From assembly GCA_034440635.1 (NCBI GenBank), contig JAOTON010001574.1, positions 496,001 through 560,000 of the forward strand: DNA of 64,000 nucleotides, written 5' to 3'. Below are positions 29,191 through 42,300 of this stretch, piece by piece (position 1 is the first letter of the stretch; each line of letters starts with the position of its first letter). Source of the DNA: Lepas anatifera (lineage: Eukaryota; Arthropoda; Thecostraca; Lepadidae). Position numbers and translations under genes: made by a program. Below the pieces are notes generated by a model. The model saw only the letters and a program-made list of their open reading frames with translations, was not told the origin of the DNA and did no database searches.

Positions 29191-30169
29191 CCCTGGGATC
29201 GTTCACCCCACAACACACCTACCGGTTACCTAATGAGCTGCTTACCCGAACGTTTTGACCTAATGCCTGGTTGAATGTCTCAGTATTATATGATGAGCCT
29301 TCTAAGAATGTTCCGGTCGTTCCAATAAGCTTTAGGAAATGGAGCTGGATTCCAAGGAACCTAGCCATAAGTCACGTACTGGTTTCTCTGGAACCCTGAA
29401 GGCTAGGACATTTTCTGCTCCTGCGCCAAAATGCAGATCGTTTTGAGAGAAGTCGAACATATGAATGCCCACACTGGATATGCGCTCGTCTTGTCACATT
29501 GTGGAGCAAAATTGAATGAAGATGAGTTTCAGACTTGATGATGTTCTCCGAACTCATTGCCGCTATCACTAGGCATTTGACGTGCGGGTCACTTACGAAG
29601 AGCGATTGTAGTTTGTTATCAAATGAGGCACTGACTTCTGAACTGAGCTTTGCTTATCCTGTATGCTGTAAACTTGCCGTGTTGGGATTAAGGGCCTTTA
29701 AACCTGGTCGGCTCAAGCTTTATGAAATGTTTATGTATTCTTAGAAAAGTGGCTCGTTTCTGCACAGAAAAATGCAGTTTTTTTAACAAACTTTGTCCGA
29801 TGAAAATCCCAGCTCTAGTTCTTCTGTAGCCACTCAAAAACGTGTGACTCTTCATAGTCTCAGGCAGAAAAACTTCTCTGTCATAGAGATGGTGACGTCA
29901 CTTTCAATGCGTCGTTCCACGTTCCCTTGACTGGTTCTGCTCATCATGTTTTGGATTTTAATGATTCCGCGCGCTAGGCAGCTTGATTGAGGGCTAGAGG
30001 TGATGGTTTTCATGACGTATCGATGCAATGCAGCAGTAGCAACAGCAAAAACACAAACACAGCACGATAGCATTACGCGGAAAACAGCGTTTTAAGCTTA
30101 ATGATTGAGGTTGTAAGGTTTTAAGTTACCGTTTTTATTGAAATCTTAAGATATCGTTATTGTTTTCAT
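29191..30169. other. No supported gene
   Basis: Unique AT-rich sequence; only ORFs below 75 codons, none recognised. Confidence 0.4.
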
Positions 30170-30366
30170 CGTGCTCACAGCGAAATCTGGTCTGCTGCTC
30201 AGGAACATACAGGGGCAGTGCGTGTGAAGGCTTTGGGATCGATTCCCTTGAGACGCTCCGGCGCTCAAAATTAACCGACGTAGGTCGGCTGGCAACTGAC
30301 TGGTCAGAGGGTGACCTGGGCGGGGCGGCCGTCCCTGTGCTTTGTGGGACGTTAAACTTTGACTTT
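30170..30366 (+). repeat. Possible SINE-like element
   Basis: It contains gggatcgattccc (30236-30248), resembling a tRNA B box, and ends tgtgggacgttaaactttga, a 3' motif similar to LINE/SINE tails. A convincing A box is not visible and there is only one copy in the window, so this is tentative. The 69-codon ORF across it is unlikely to be a gene. Confidence 0.3.
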
Positions 30367-30369
30367 TAA

Positions 30370-31796
<1,427 letters not shown>

Positions 31797-32857
31797 GGCT
31801 TGGCTTTACAATTGTTTTTTGCTGGGACAATCCAAAAAAAGATTGAGTTTGTAACTGAAGTAACGGAGTTTGTAAAAAGAACCTCTCAAAAGCTGATAGT
31901 ATTGTATACATTTTTCCAAGAGCTAAAGCGCTGGAGATCTGTTTGATGTGTTATCAAAATTCGAAAAGGTACGAAGTTTCACAATAATTTTATTAGTTTG
32001 CCAAAGCGCCATTTCGATGTGCTGTTTTCAAATGCTTGTTTAAGTGTCCGCCATTGTTATGGACGCGGAGTGAGGAAGTTTACTTTATGAGCCTTGGATC
32101 AAGCTGTTTATTTTTGCAGGGTCGCGTGTCTGCTACTTTGCTACTTGCGGACTCTCCAAATTGTGGCAGAGTAACGGTAGTGGTTTCTCCAGCCCAAAAA
32201 ATGACTGATTAGCGGATAACGGACTTAAAGTATTTAAAACCTCTACCGGCACCAACCTGTTAAGGGGAACGCCATCTTAAATAATTGGAAGATGGATATT
32301 GAGAGAAATGCTAATATTCGCCAGAAAACCCAAAAAGAGTTGTATGTATGCTTTTATTGTGTCATTTGTGCGCTACCTTACAGAAAAACTCCTTATTTTT
32401 TTAACATGTGGATGGGCAGTAGTTTCCTTTGAAATAAGTTTTAAAAGAACATTCAAAAGCAGTTTTTTGGGGTGGCTCTTTAGAAGGGGTTTATGATAAA
32501 ATGAAGCTCTGGCGGAGTAGAGGGTAGCGGTTCGGCGATTTTGAAAAAGCAGCGTTAGTAGCGGCAGCGGTTTCAGCTAGTCAAGGCAGCAGGAGTAGTG
32601 GTAGCTATCTCAAAAATTGGGTGGCGCCGCCCACCTCAGCTGTCTAACGAAGAACCTTGTCTAATGGCTAAGAGCCGAGCTGGTCTGCCGAACCGCCGTG
32701 TGCCGGGACGCAGCTCAGTCAAACTGGGAACTCGCGGCTACTTTATCGCCCGGTGATGTCATGAGGCCGGGGATGGGACAACATCGGCACTGTTGGTCCC
32801 GCGCGGTCTCTGTGCCCTCGGATAAGCCTTGCAGGAGCACCTGCTGCATGATCATCA
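31797..32857. other. No supported gene
   Basis: Unique sequence with no ORF above 66 codons; nothing recognised. Confidence 0.4.
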
Positions 32858-33026
32858 TAGGCGGTTCCAGGGGACATGGCATGGAGGGAACGTGACCCCC
32901 TCCGATCGACCCTGAAACGTCGCCCCCTCCATCCCGATAGGCAGCGCCGTCAGAGAGGACGCCCCTCTGGTCCGGATGATGCCTTCTAACCGGGTCCCTC
33001 CCGATGGGAAATTCTTGATCCGCCTA
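32858..33026 (-). mobile_element. MITE family M1, copy 4, inverted orientation
   Basis: Starts TAGGCGGTTCCAGG and ends TTGATCCGCCTA. The interior block cgaccctgaaacgtcgccccc is a near reverse complement of the gacatttcaggggggcgcc region of the 28804 copy, so it lies in the opposite orientation. No target duplication is visible, consistent with an older copy. Confidence 0.8.
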
Positions 33027-33370
33027 TAGTCACCGAATGCGCTGCTGGGATCTTCAGTACTCCCCTCATTACTGATGGCGAGGTGGAGCCTTGAGCTGCC
33101 GCCTTCTGCTTGGCCTGGGAAGCTTGAATCTTCTCGCGTAATCTTTGAAAAGTTGCACCAATGGCCGCCTCCTCAGGCACTGATATTGCACATGCAGTCT
33201 GTATGTTTGTGGTCCGCATGTTTTATTTCACTTTTCCGTGACATGTTTGCCAAAGACGAAAGGTTCCTTGTTTTTAATTGTCTTTCTCTCAAGCTTTTTT
33301 CTTAAGAAGAGCCTGGGGCCTCTATACCAATTCATCGAAAGACAGCCGCCATGCTTTTAAACTCAATCGA

Positions 33371-33525
33371 TATGTGTTAAGTTTATGGCTCGTGCTCTGG
33401 CTGTTGTTTGTTTCTATGTGTGTGTTAGGTTTAGGGCTCATGCTCTGGCTGTTGTTTGTTTCTATGTGTGTGTTAGGTTTAGGGCTCGTGCTCTGGCTGT
33501 TGTTTGTTTCTATGTGCTCATCACC
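33371..33525. repeat. 48-bp tandem repeat, 3 copies
   Basis: ggctc(g/a)tgctctggctgttg recurs at 33387, 33435 and 33483 (period 48), followed each time by tttgtttctatgtg. The unit is stop-free on both strands in one frame (16-residue repeats, hydrophobic on +). No unique coding sequence continues from it. Confidence 0.9.
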
Positions 33526-36170
33526 TTCCAAGACTGCAGCATTGCGCGCATGACTTGCACCGGTGGTACATCAGTAAATATTTGTGGTGCTTTAAACCGC
33601 GAGGAAGGATCTAACCTCGCGTAAAACTGTTTGTGATTAGACCCACCTTTCTACTGCATGATACGGTACTGAGGGGCCTCTACCTCCGGAGCTAAACAAA
33701 TTTAGGAAAAGAGCTCGCGATTTATCGTATTCGTCTATGGTGGGAAATGTTGTCCTCCACGAAACAAAGCTCATTTTTAGACATGAGCCTATTTGTCTGT
33801 GGAGACATTAAAATCAATGTCAAACGCTCAATTATTCGAATCCTTTCAGTGCGACTAAAGGCTCGGCTAATGGTACAGTACCCAGTTCAATAACATGGTG
33901 CGGTGGTAGGTTTTTGGGGCTACTGGTTTCAGCCTTGCCACCATCCGCAACACAGGAGCCCTCAGCCCTGGAGTTCGGGAGGGGTGGGCTGCTGAGGTTT
34001 CAGTGAGCATGGGGTACGATTCTTTGGTTTCCGTTATAGGAGTTTTGTGTTTCTGGATTTGTGCGTGTGTGTGCGTTTGCGGGGGGATGCAGCCTCCTGG
34101 CCTGTGGAGCCCCCCAAGTGATCCGGGATAGATCCATGTTTTCATCAGCTGCATTCGCGGTTGATACGTTGATACATGAGAAAGGCCACAAATGAGGCAT
34201 GATAAATCGCTTTTGTCGCAGTCGATCGCGGCTGTTGTCCAGTCGGCATAGCACGGTCGTCAGTACCTAGTGTCGGGTCTCTGCCCATAAATGATTGTGT
34301 ATAGTCCTTATTGTTTTTTTACGAGAGCAGTGGTGCCTCTGCACATGCGGATGGGTGCAGGAGGCGCCAGCTCCCGGCTCGACCTGAACTGGGTGCCCAC
34401 GAGCGTGAGACACCCACTTGGCCACGAATGTGAGTTTCTAGAACGTGCGAAGCAAGTTTGGGCTGTGGTGTGAAGTTGAAGAAGAGTCCGTTTCCGTCGT
34501 GGCGGGACCAGGATGCCGCTAGTCTTACGCCGGCTTCTTGGTAGCTCGAGCGTGGCGTACCCAGAATGAAAGTTGCGTCTGATTCTCGGACTCCATTGCT
34601 AGCCCATTGTGAGTGATTCAATTTTTGTATTTATGTGAGAGTGTCTGTCCGCGTTGTTCCGCCGTTTTTCTCCTGTTAGTTGGCTGAATATTCTATCTTA
34701 CAGAACAAATACGATGAGAAGGAGCCGAGTCAGAGGTGGCGCCACTTCCAGTTTCCACCCAAAACTAATAGTTTCGGACTCTATAAAACTGGCCTAGCTA
34801 TCAGTCTGAGTTTGGTGTCCAACAGCAGGCTATCCTATCAGCTAACGTTATAAAACGATGGAAAATCACACCCGGAAAATACTCCGCATACTTTTTTAAG
34901 CGAAGTGAAGAAAAAAAGCTAGCGGAGGGGGAGAGGAAAGACGTATTTAGCGCCGCGAGAGATGTAGAGAACATTCGGTGAGATTTGGGCACAACGCAGC
35001 GCTGTTGGGGAGGACACTCAGGAAGGGGCAGCGGGGTGCCGGAGGCATGCCTGTATCCTCGCCGATTTATGGTTTACACTTTCTTGTTTGTTCGTTCGTT
35101 TCTTGTTTCGCATTATTGCAAATTGGGATGACATTTCAGCTCTGAACTGTTAGCCCATAAAGCATGAAAGGTATTACTGAGAAATAATCGTGGGTAGTAG
35201 AAGAGCTGGCAGTTATTCCGACGAGCATGTCTGGCGTGCGTCATTTTGCGATGCGCGTGGTCGACGGGTCAGGCGGTGCTTCAACGGGCGATAATTTCCC
35301 CTCCAGTTCAGGCCCAAACAAGGAAGCAATCAACTTTACCGCCGATGCAAAGTCGCGCTAGATTGCGGCGCCTGCGGTTTCTCCGTACGACCACGGAATC
35401 CACGAACACTCGCGAGTCTGCACGTAACCGGAAGCCCTGCAAGTATGAGGAAGGCCATCCGGTTTTAAACCAGCGCGCTTTGGCTTACCATATTTGTTTG
35501 TTTTGCTGCGGAGGTTGGAGTATTCTCAGATAGAATGCAACCGGATCTTGGGTGATTTTAAAGGTCTAGAGGTGTTGTTTAGACCGAGGGATCAGTGTGT
35601 GATACGCGGTTTTTGGCGAGAGAATGAAATTGCATACACTCGGGACGCCTTTACACGCAGGTTTTATAACTTGGAGAGGTTCGCTTTCTAGACTACACGA
35701 CTAGTTGTATCCGCCTCCCGTTCGTTTTGTCGGGATGGCACTCATGATTTCGACGCGTTTAAATGCCTATGCGCTCTATACATTGCCACCTCCCCCCTCG
35801 CGGTGAAATTTCGGGTAGACAAAACTGCGTTATATTTCTTCCCCGTGTCGCATTTCCACCTCCTGTTTTCCAGGTCTGAAGATGAATTCGCATTTGAAAG
35901 AATTTGAGAAAACGTTTCGCTGCGTTTGCAGCTTATGGTACAACCCCGTAACAAAACCTGGCTCGAGTGCCGTGGAGGCATTCTGCAGCGGGCGCATTTC
36001 CTTGTCGAGCGGGCGAAGCCATTATCAGTCGGCCGCAAATGCAGGATATCTGAGCTCCCAGCTGTTTGCAAACGCGCCAATCTCATTCATCGCCGCTCAT
36101 TCAAACTGCACACCCATTCACTTGTACGCACCGGAAGCGACTCTGACTTAGTTTCCGTTTTGCTCCACAG
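33526..36170. other. No supported gene; intron/upstream of the psq BTB exon
   Basis: ORFs up to 114 codons on either strand with no recognisable family. I searched by eye for the preceding BTB exon (expected to encode a LRWNN...FVDVTLAC...AHK pattern) and did not find it. This sequence is probably part of the intron 5' of the exon at 36171. Confidence 0.45.
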
Positions 36171-36359
36171 GTGGTGCTGTCGGCGTGTTCTCCTTACTTC
36201 CAGTCGCTGCTTCTGAACAACCCGTGCAAGCACCCCATCATCATCCTGCCCAGAGATGTGCGCTACACAGACTTGCGTCATGTCATTGAGTTTGTCTATA
36301 AGGGCGAAATTGACGTGGCGCAGGAACAGCTCGACAACCTTCTGCAAACTGCCGATCAG
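36171..36359 (+). CDS. psq: psq exon 1 in window: C-terminal half of BTB/POZ domain
   Basis: 63 codons, phase 0 at both ends, acceptor gctccacag and donor CAG|GTAAGA. It opens VVLSACSPYFQSLLL, continues NPCKHPIIILPRDV and later FVYKGEIDV, and ends LLQTADQ, the second half of the insect BTB (ttk/bab-group) fold, which mediates homo- and hetero-oligomerisation. The NPCKHP and IEFVYKGEID segments are those of the psq-type subgroup. The preceding half (ending AHK) must be on an upstream exon. Reading past the donor is open to 36506, but that extension has no similarity and is intron. Confidence 0.9.
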
Positions 36360-39300
36360 GTAAGACTTGTGAATCAATTACAAGGGCTCTGTGTGCTGGC
36401 TTATGTTCATCGACTTGAGGTTAGAGCGGATTCCGAAGTTCAAGTTCCATTATACCGGGTATTCGATGATAATAGCCATGGAAAGGTACTGTACAATTCT
36501 AAGTAAGCAATACATTGATCCCGCTTATTTATGAAACAGTTGCGAGTTTGTGTTCGGAATTACATGAATAAATCGCCAGACTTAATACATCGGCTTTCTG
36601 GACTGCAGTGGAAACTTGTGTTGTCCGTCGATAAGGTTTGAATAGAAGTGAACTTGCTCGGAGCGGAGCGTGCAATGGCTGTCGCTCCCGATGGCTCCCC
36701 GTCCGTCTCTGCAGCCTCCGTAAGATGTCGATCAATCTGGACTGAATGGCGACCTAGAAACTCCCTGACAGAGTTCAACAGCGCCGCTGGAGGTGCCGGA
36801 AACTAGAGATAACTCCCTGAAGGCGGCCGCGATTTCTGATCAAGAGAATGCGCCATGGTATGGCTGTGAAAAGTGAGAAGAGATACATTGACTAGTTTTT
36901 GGGGTCAGAGATCACTCAATATTAATCATCTGCCGAAAAGCCCCTAAATTCATGACAGCGCTGCCGGGTTTAGGGCGGATTCTGCAGCTGGTGGTTTGAC
37001 ATCACCAGAGCGCAGAGTGAGATAGTTGGGGCCGGTTGAATGCCGGGATGTGCCGGGCCACGACTCCCCGGAGGCGCCCGGGGCCGATCCTCCGCCGCGA
37101 TTACACCATTAGCATAATGCACGGCGGCGAGTCGCGCGAAGACAGTGGCGGCGCCGGCTGCGGCACCGGCGGCGGCATCCTCAGCAGCTGACGCGCTGCT
37201 GAGCGATGTGCAGGATTTGCGAGGCGGAGATGTCGTTGGTCTGGTTTATGTGGTCGGTCGGAAGACCTTGGCTCAGATGTCGGGCGTCCGATAGGATTCG
37301 CGATGGTCGTTGTAGAGGATTGATGTGTTCGTTCGGACTACCGTAATTCTGCTGGGCTTTTCTTAGGTTTTATGTTTCTTTAATAATTGGTTCATATCAC
37401 CTCTCCACGTTTGGAAAGCCTGTGCTTATTTTAATGGTGTAAAGGTTTTTGTGATGCGCCCGTTTGCGACAGCACCGCCAATGACAGCTTTGAAATATAT
37501 GTATTGATCGTGTGGCTTCTTAGTCTTGTTCGGTACGATATGCTTATTGGTTTTTCTTCTGGAACTCCTCCCATCATGTGCCGAATCGACGTGTCAGCGT
37601 CAAGTGACTGCGCAACTGGTATGTCTTCAAATCTCGACAAAGATGATGGAATTCCTTGACATTTTCGTTTAATGAACAGCTGTTTTGACACGCTAGAGGT
37701 ACAGCTGATAGTCAACGAGTACCTACCGGTCAATTCCCTGTTCTTCATATCGTGGGTCTTATACGCACGAGCCAAAGTGTTCGAATGCTGTCTCTCATTG
37801 GTAGCTGTTTCGCACCCTCTCCATCAGTCCACGTGCCATCACTAGACGACTCGCTCTAATTTGGTGCGAACTATTGAACGCAGTCTAATTAATGACGGTG
37901 CAGCTCATGGCTCTCTTCACAGCACCGGTTACATCAGCCGCCATGATTCAGGCCCTGCTGCTGCTGCTGCCTGCACCCATGCGTTGCACGGTGGCGTCGC
38001 GGCGGCACCCGTCGCGCTCATCAGTCCAGCCAGCGCCGTCCGCGCCGTACCGACGACCTTGTTTCGCTGACGAGTGCCGCATTCCGCCGCCATGGACTGC
38101 ATGCAGGCCTGTTGGAGCCGGCGCGCCGGCCGTCCGTCCGCTGTTTTGATTATGCACACATTGATGGTAGACTGCAGCGGCGCGTGGAGGCCGAATGGCT
38201 GGAGGATCTGAGGCAGACTGACGGGAGGATCTGAGGTGGACTGACTGGAGGATCTGAGGTGGACTGACGGGAGGATCTGGGGTGGACTGACGGGAGGATC
38301 TGAAGCCGACTGGCTGGAGGATCTTAAGTGGACTGACTGGAGGATCTGAGGCAGACTGGCTGGAGGATCTGGGGCCGAATGATTGGAGGATCGGTCGGCA
38401 CCCGCTCAAGGATGGATGACGATGCCGGCGTTGTTCGGTGATGCGTTCTTGTGATTAAAGGTTTTATAGCGTTATGCGCATTCCTGTCCTGACATAATCA
38501 TCGTGATTTTTGACGATGGTGATGATGTTGATGAGTCGATATCATCCGGGTCTGAAAGTATTAGTATACCTGTCAGTCGCCAACTGCTGAATCGTGGTGG
38601 TAGCATGTTCTTGTCGTTATCGGGTCCACTGTTGGTGATGCTTGGCCAGCCGCTGACAAGCCCATAAGTGGCACTGTAAGACATAGTCCAATGTGTCCGG
38701 TTTGTTGGCGCGCTGGGCTGTCAGTCCAGTTGTGTTTTTCATATTGATTGGTTGAAGCCCAACCTGTTGGCAGTTGCAGTCCGCACATCTACACCGGGTA
38801 ATTCGACGGGAGCTATATTTGGTGCAGCACAGAAGCATTCGGTGTCGGTAGTGGGAACTGTGGGTGCCGTGTCGTCAGTTATGGGTCGTCAGTTTGGCTC
38901 GAACTAACATCCGACACACTTACTCGAAAATGTTTTCAGTGGCCACAATTGGGTCCTGGCGGATCAGTGAGCATGGTAGAGGTCAATGACCTGCTGCCCA
39001 CCCTCCGCCTGGAACATACTAATGCTCCTCAGTGTGTGCAAATGATTTCGAACGACTCATTGTTGTGCCTCTGCTGCGATCTAAGCACAAAACACGTGCC
39101 GTCCTGAGCCGTGTGAGAAGTTCATGTAAAGCAAAACACAGCTGAGGCTTATGGTGTCCGGACACTGAAGTTTGACTTGTGCTGCCGACTCTTAGAAGCT
39201 GCTGATTATGCGGCTGTTGGCAATGCAGAATTATACAACAGAACAGGGACGAATACATTTACACATTCATAAGCTTAAAGCAGCGAGACAATATGAGTTT

Positions 39301-42300
39301 AAAACTGTTGAACGGTTTTGTGTGAAGTTGGTGTATAAATAATCCCGAGAAGTGGTCCTTGTCTTCATTCGAAGAATGAAAGCAGCTGTTTTCGACGCCA
39401 GCCCGATCTCCGGGGCGCAGGACGACTCCCTGTCGGCAGTCTGTACAAATCGCACCTGCACACTCACTTCTACTTCACTCTTACAACTTCCTCACTGCTT
39501 CTGCCACCTGTGACCCCCTCGCTTCAGTGGGTTGCGGTGAGAGATGGCAGATAAATCAGAGAGGTGGCTGATCTAAGTGTCAAGTCTAGGCCGGTAGGGG
39601 GGTGGGGGCAGGTACCATGTCCCTTGGATCGACCCCTTGACGCCGTGACGTCACACAGCCCAGGTCCGTCACAAAGCCGAAGCCGTTACACGGGTCACAT
39701 CATTGGTTAGCCAGAAGGTGGTGTTCTGAATGAACTTAGCGATGAGATGAATTTGCTTCAAACCATTGCGAAACCGGACACCTCGCAGGCGTGAGGGAGT
39801 TTATCCTGTTTCCAACCAGCGAGCAGGGGCGGACGCAGACCCGAGTTTTGGGGGGGCCAAACCCATGTCTGCTTCTCCGGGGGGGGGGTGGACGTGGACG
39901 TGGAATTTGGTTGCTCGTCAGACCTAATATAAGCTATCTCTCCAATTTTATGATTGCTCTCCTGGGGGAAGCGAAGATTTTTTGCTCGACAGACATAATG
40001 CCGTTTCCTGGGGCATAGATACTTTTGACTAAGATATTTAAACTTTCTTTTGATTGCAAACCTACCCCGACCTTCGTCTGGTCCCATGCCAGCCTGTGCG
40101 AGACAATATGGGGGACTAGAAATATCCAGCGGTCCAGTCAGATATTTGGGAAATACCGGCCGGGCGGGGCTGCAGTGGAACTCGACTCTGCTCAGTCCCG
40201 GTACTTTACCTGTGTCGATTTGCGCTGGCGTATTGGCCGCTGTTCAGCCACGCCCACGTCCACGGCTCCCGCCCGTCGCCAAATTGGAACAATAGTGCAC
40301 AGTGGCCGGCGGGCAAAACTGCACAGCCAAAGCCGTCTGTTGGACAGACAGCTGAGGAGGAGGGGGCAGTACGTCAGCTTTAATTTTCAGCTGGTGGGAT
40401 TGCGCGCGGCCTATGATTTTATCTGAATTTAATGTGTTGCTTTCACTGGCCGTGGAACTAGGAGGAGGCACCGGGGCACGGTAACCTCCCCCCCTTAAAT
40501 CATAAATTTAACACTAACCCTATGGCGTTGACTGGAAAGAAGTGGGATGAAAAATCCATAGTGCCCCCTTACATTCGGAAGTTCCACCGTCACTGGTTGT
40601 TTGTATCGTATTTCTACCTTTCTTGTTTTGCCATTGAGCTAAGAAACGTGCTAGACCACCTTCTTGATTTATCCATATGTGGACGTTTCTTAACCCAGTA
40701 CCGCCTGGGCTCTTTTTTCATCCACCACTGCCCAGGGGGTACGATACAATCCAACCGGAGGTGATAAGGAAAAAAATCCAAACGGCGCTGGAAGTGCCGT
40801 GCCGGCTTTTACGGGCAGGTCGAGATTGAATCAAACCCGGTGATCCGTGACGTCACAGTGGGCCAAAATGGGTCAAATTTGCATCCATTTAAGAAATCCT
40901 GTATAACTCGGGAACCATTAGAACCTGAATAAAAAACCAAAGTCATCAATGTGTTCGTCTCGACCCAAGGATTTAAGGAAATGCGACCTGACATTGAAAG
41001 GTCACATGGTGACATTGACTTTAGGTCGGGGTCAAATGATGACTTTCCAGAGACTATTCCAGAGCAAATCATTCGAATCCTTGGGTCATGCTCTTCACTG
41101 ATACCAAATTTATTGTTGTATCTTATCACGTTCAAAAGGTCAAGACAAAAATTTCGAAACTGCGACCTTTGGTGACCTCTGGTGATCTTGGTATGTGCCT
41201 GATATGATGACAGCGATGATTTTTTTCCTTTCAGTAGCTTTCCATTGACGTTTATAAACTTGATCTAGTTCATCTAGAAGCCGAGTTACGCCCCAGTTTT
41301 GCTGCGCTCATTTCAGAAGAAAACAGTCACCTTACTTGGGTTTAAAAATGGCGTCATAATTCGTTGACCTGACCTGATAAAATAGTTTAGTCATAAGCTG
41401 GTTACCCTAGCGGTGTGCAAAATGACTCGTCTCTCGTTTAAATCGGCTCGGAATCATTCGTGAAGAAGCCCGAGGGGGTTCGATCTGACTCTCCCTCCCC
41501 CCAGGCGGTGAGAGGATAATAAATTCTGACATCTGACTCTTGCGTTTGTTTTGGAAAAAGTAGGGTGCGGACCCAGACCATCACTCATGTATTTGTATGT
41601 TGTCGTTTGGGTTTTTATGTTGCAGCCTGTATTCAGCCTGTATTCAAGGGCCCTGCTAGCATGGGTTAAAGCTGCTTATGCCGAACTCTCGTGCAGTGGA
41701 GAACCCAATGTCATGGTTACCCTGCCTTGCCCGGTATCGCATTCTTGTGTTGCCAAATTTTATTATATACATGTTTCTATTGAAACGTGACGGATATTTT
41801 CTCATTATTTTCATCAGGGGATATTTATCAGAGATGAATTGGATGTGTAAAATATTGCACTTCCCATTTCGATGCCAATTTCGATGTCTTTTTCATCGGC
41901 GGCATGTGGATTAGGGGTTCTGTTTTTTTCCAAATATTTGGTCACAGCGCTGTTTCTGGTGCTGGCATTACATAATTTATCGCAGCAGGGTCCCATCTGG
42001 GCGGAAGCTGGTTTGGGCGCTGGCCCCGGACCGATAATAAATATATTTGAAACGCATAAATGCCTCAATCATCAGGAGTTCTGGGGGACGGATCTCGTCG
42101 ACGATGCATGGTGGGGGGGGTACCTGGACAAGCCAGCTCGCCATGGCGTATTCCAACCTATGTGATACCGGAGAAAGGGATAAGTGTTACTTACATCTGA
42201 AAATTCATTGAACCCCATGCATCCATGTTTGAACTCATGAGGGCCATTGAAGGGATTTTTGGCGTGCTTTTCGGATCTAGTATGACTGTATTAAACTGCA

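Noticed and set aside
36360..36506. Open frame continuing past the BTB exon
   Set aside because: A strong GTAAGA donor lies at 36360 and the BTB continues at 42665 (LQIKGLCEV).
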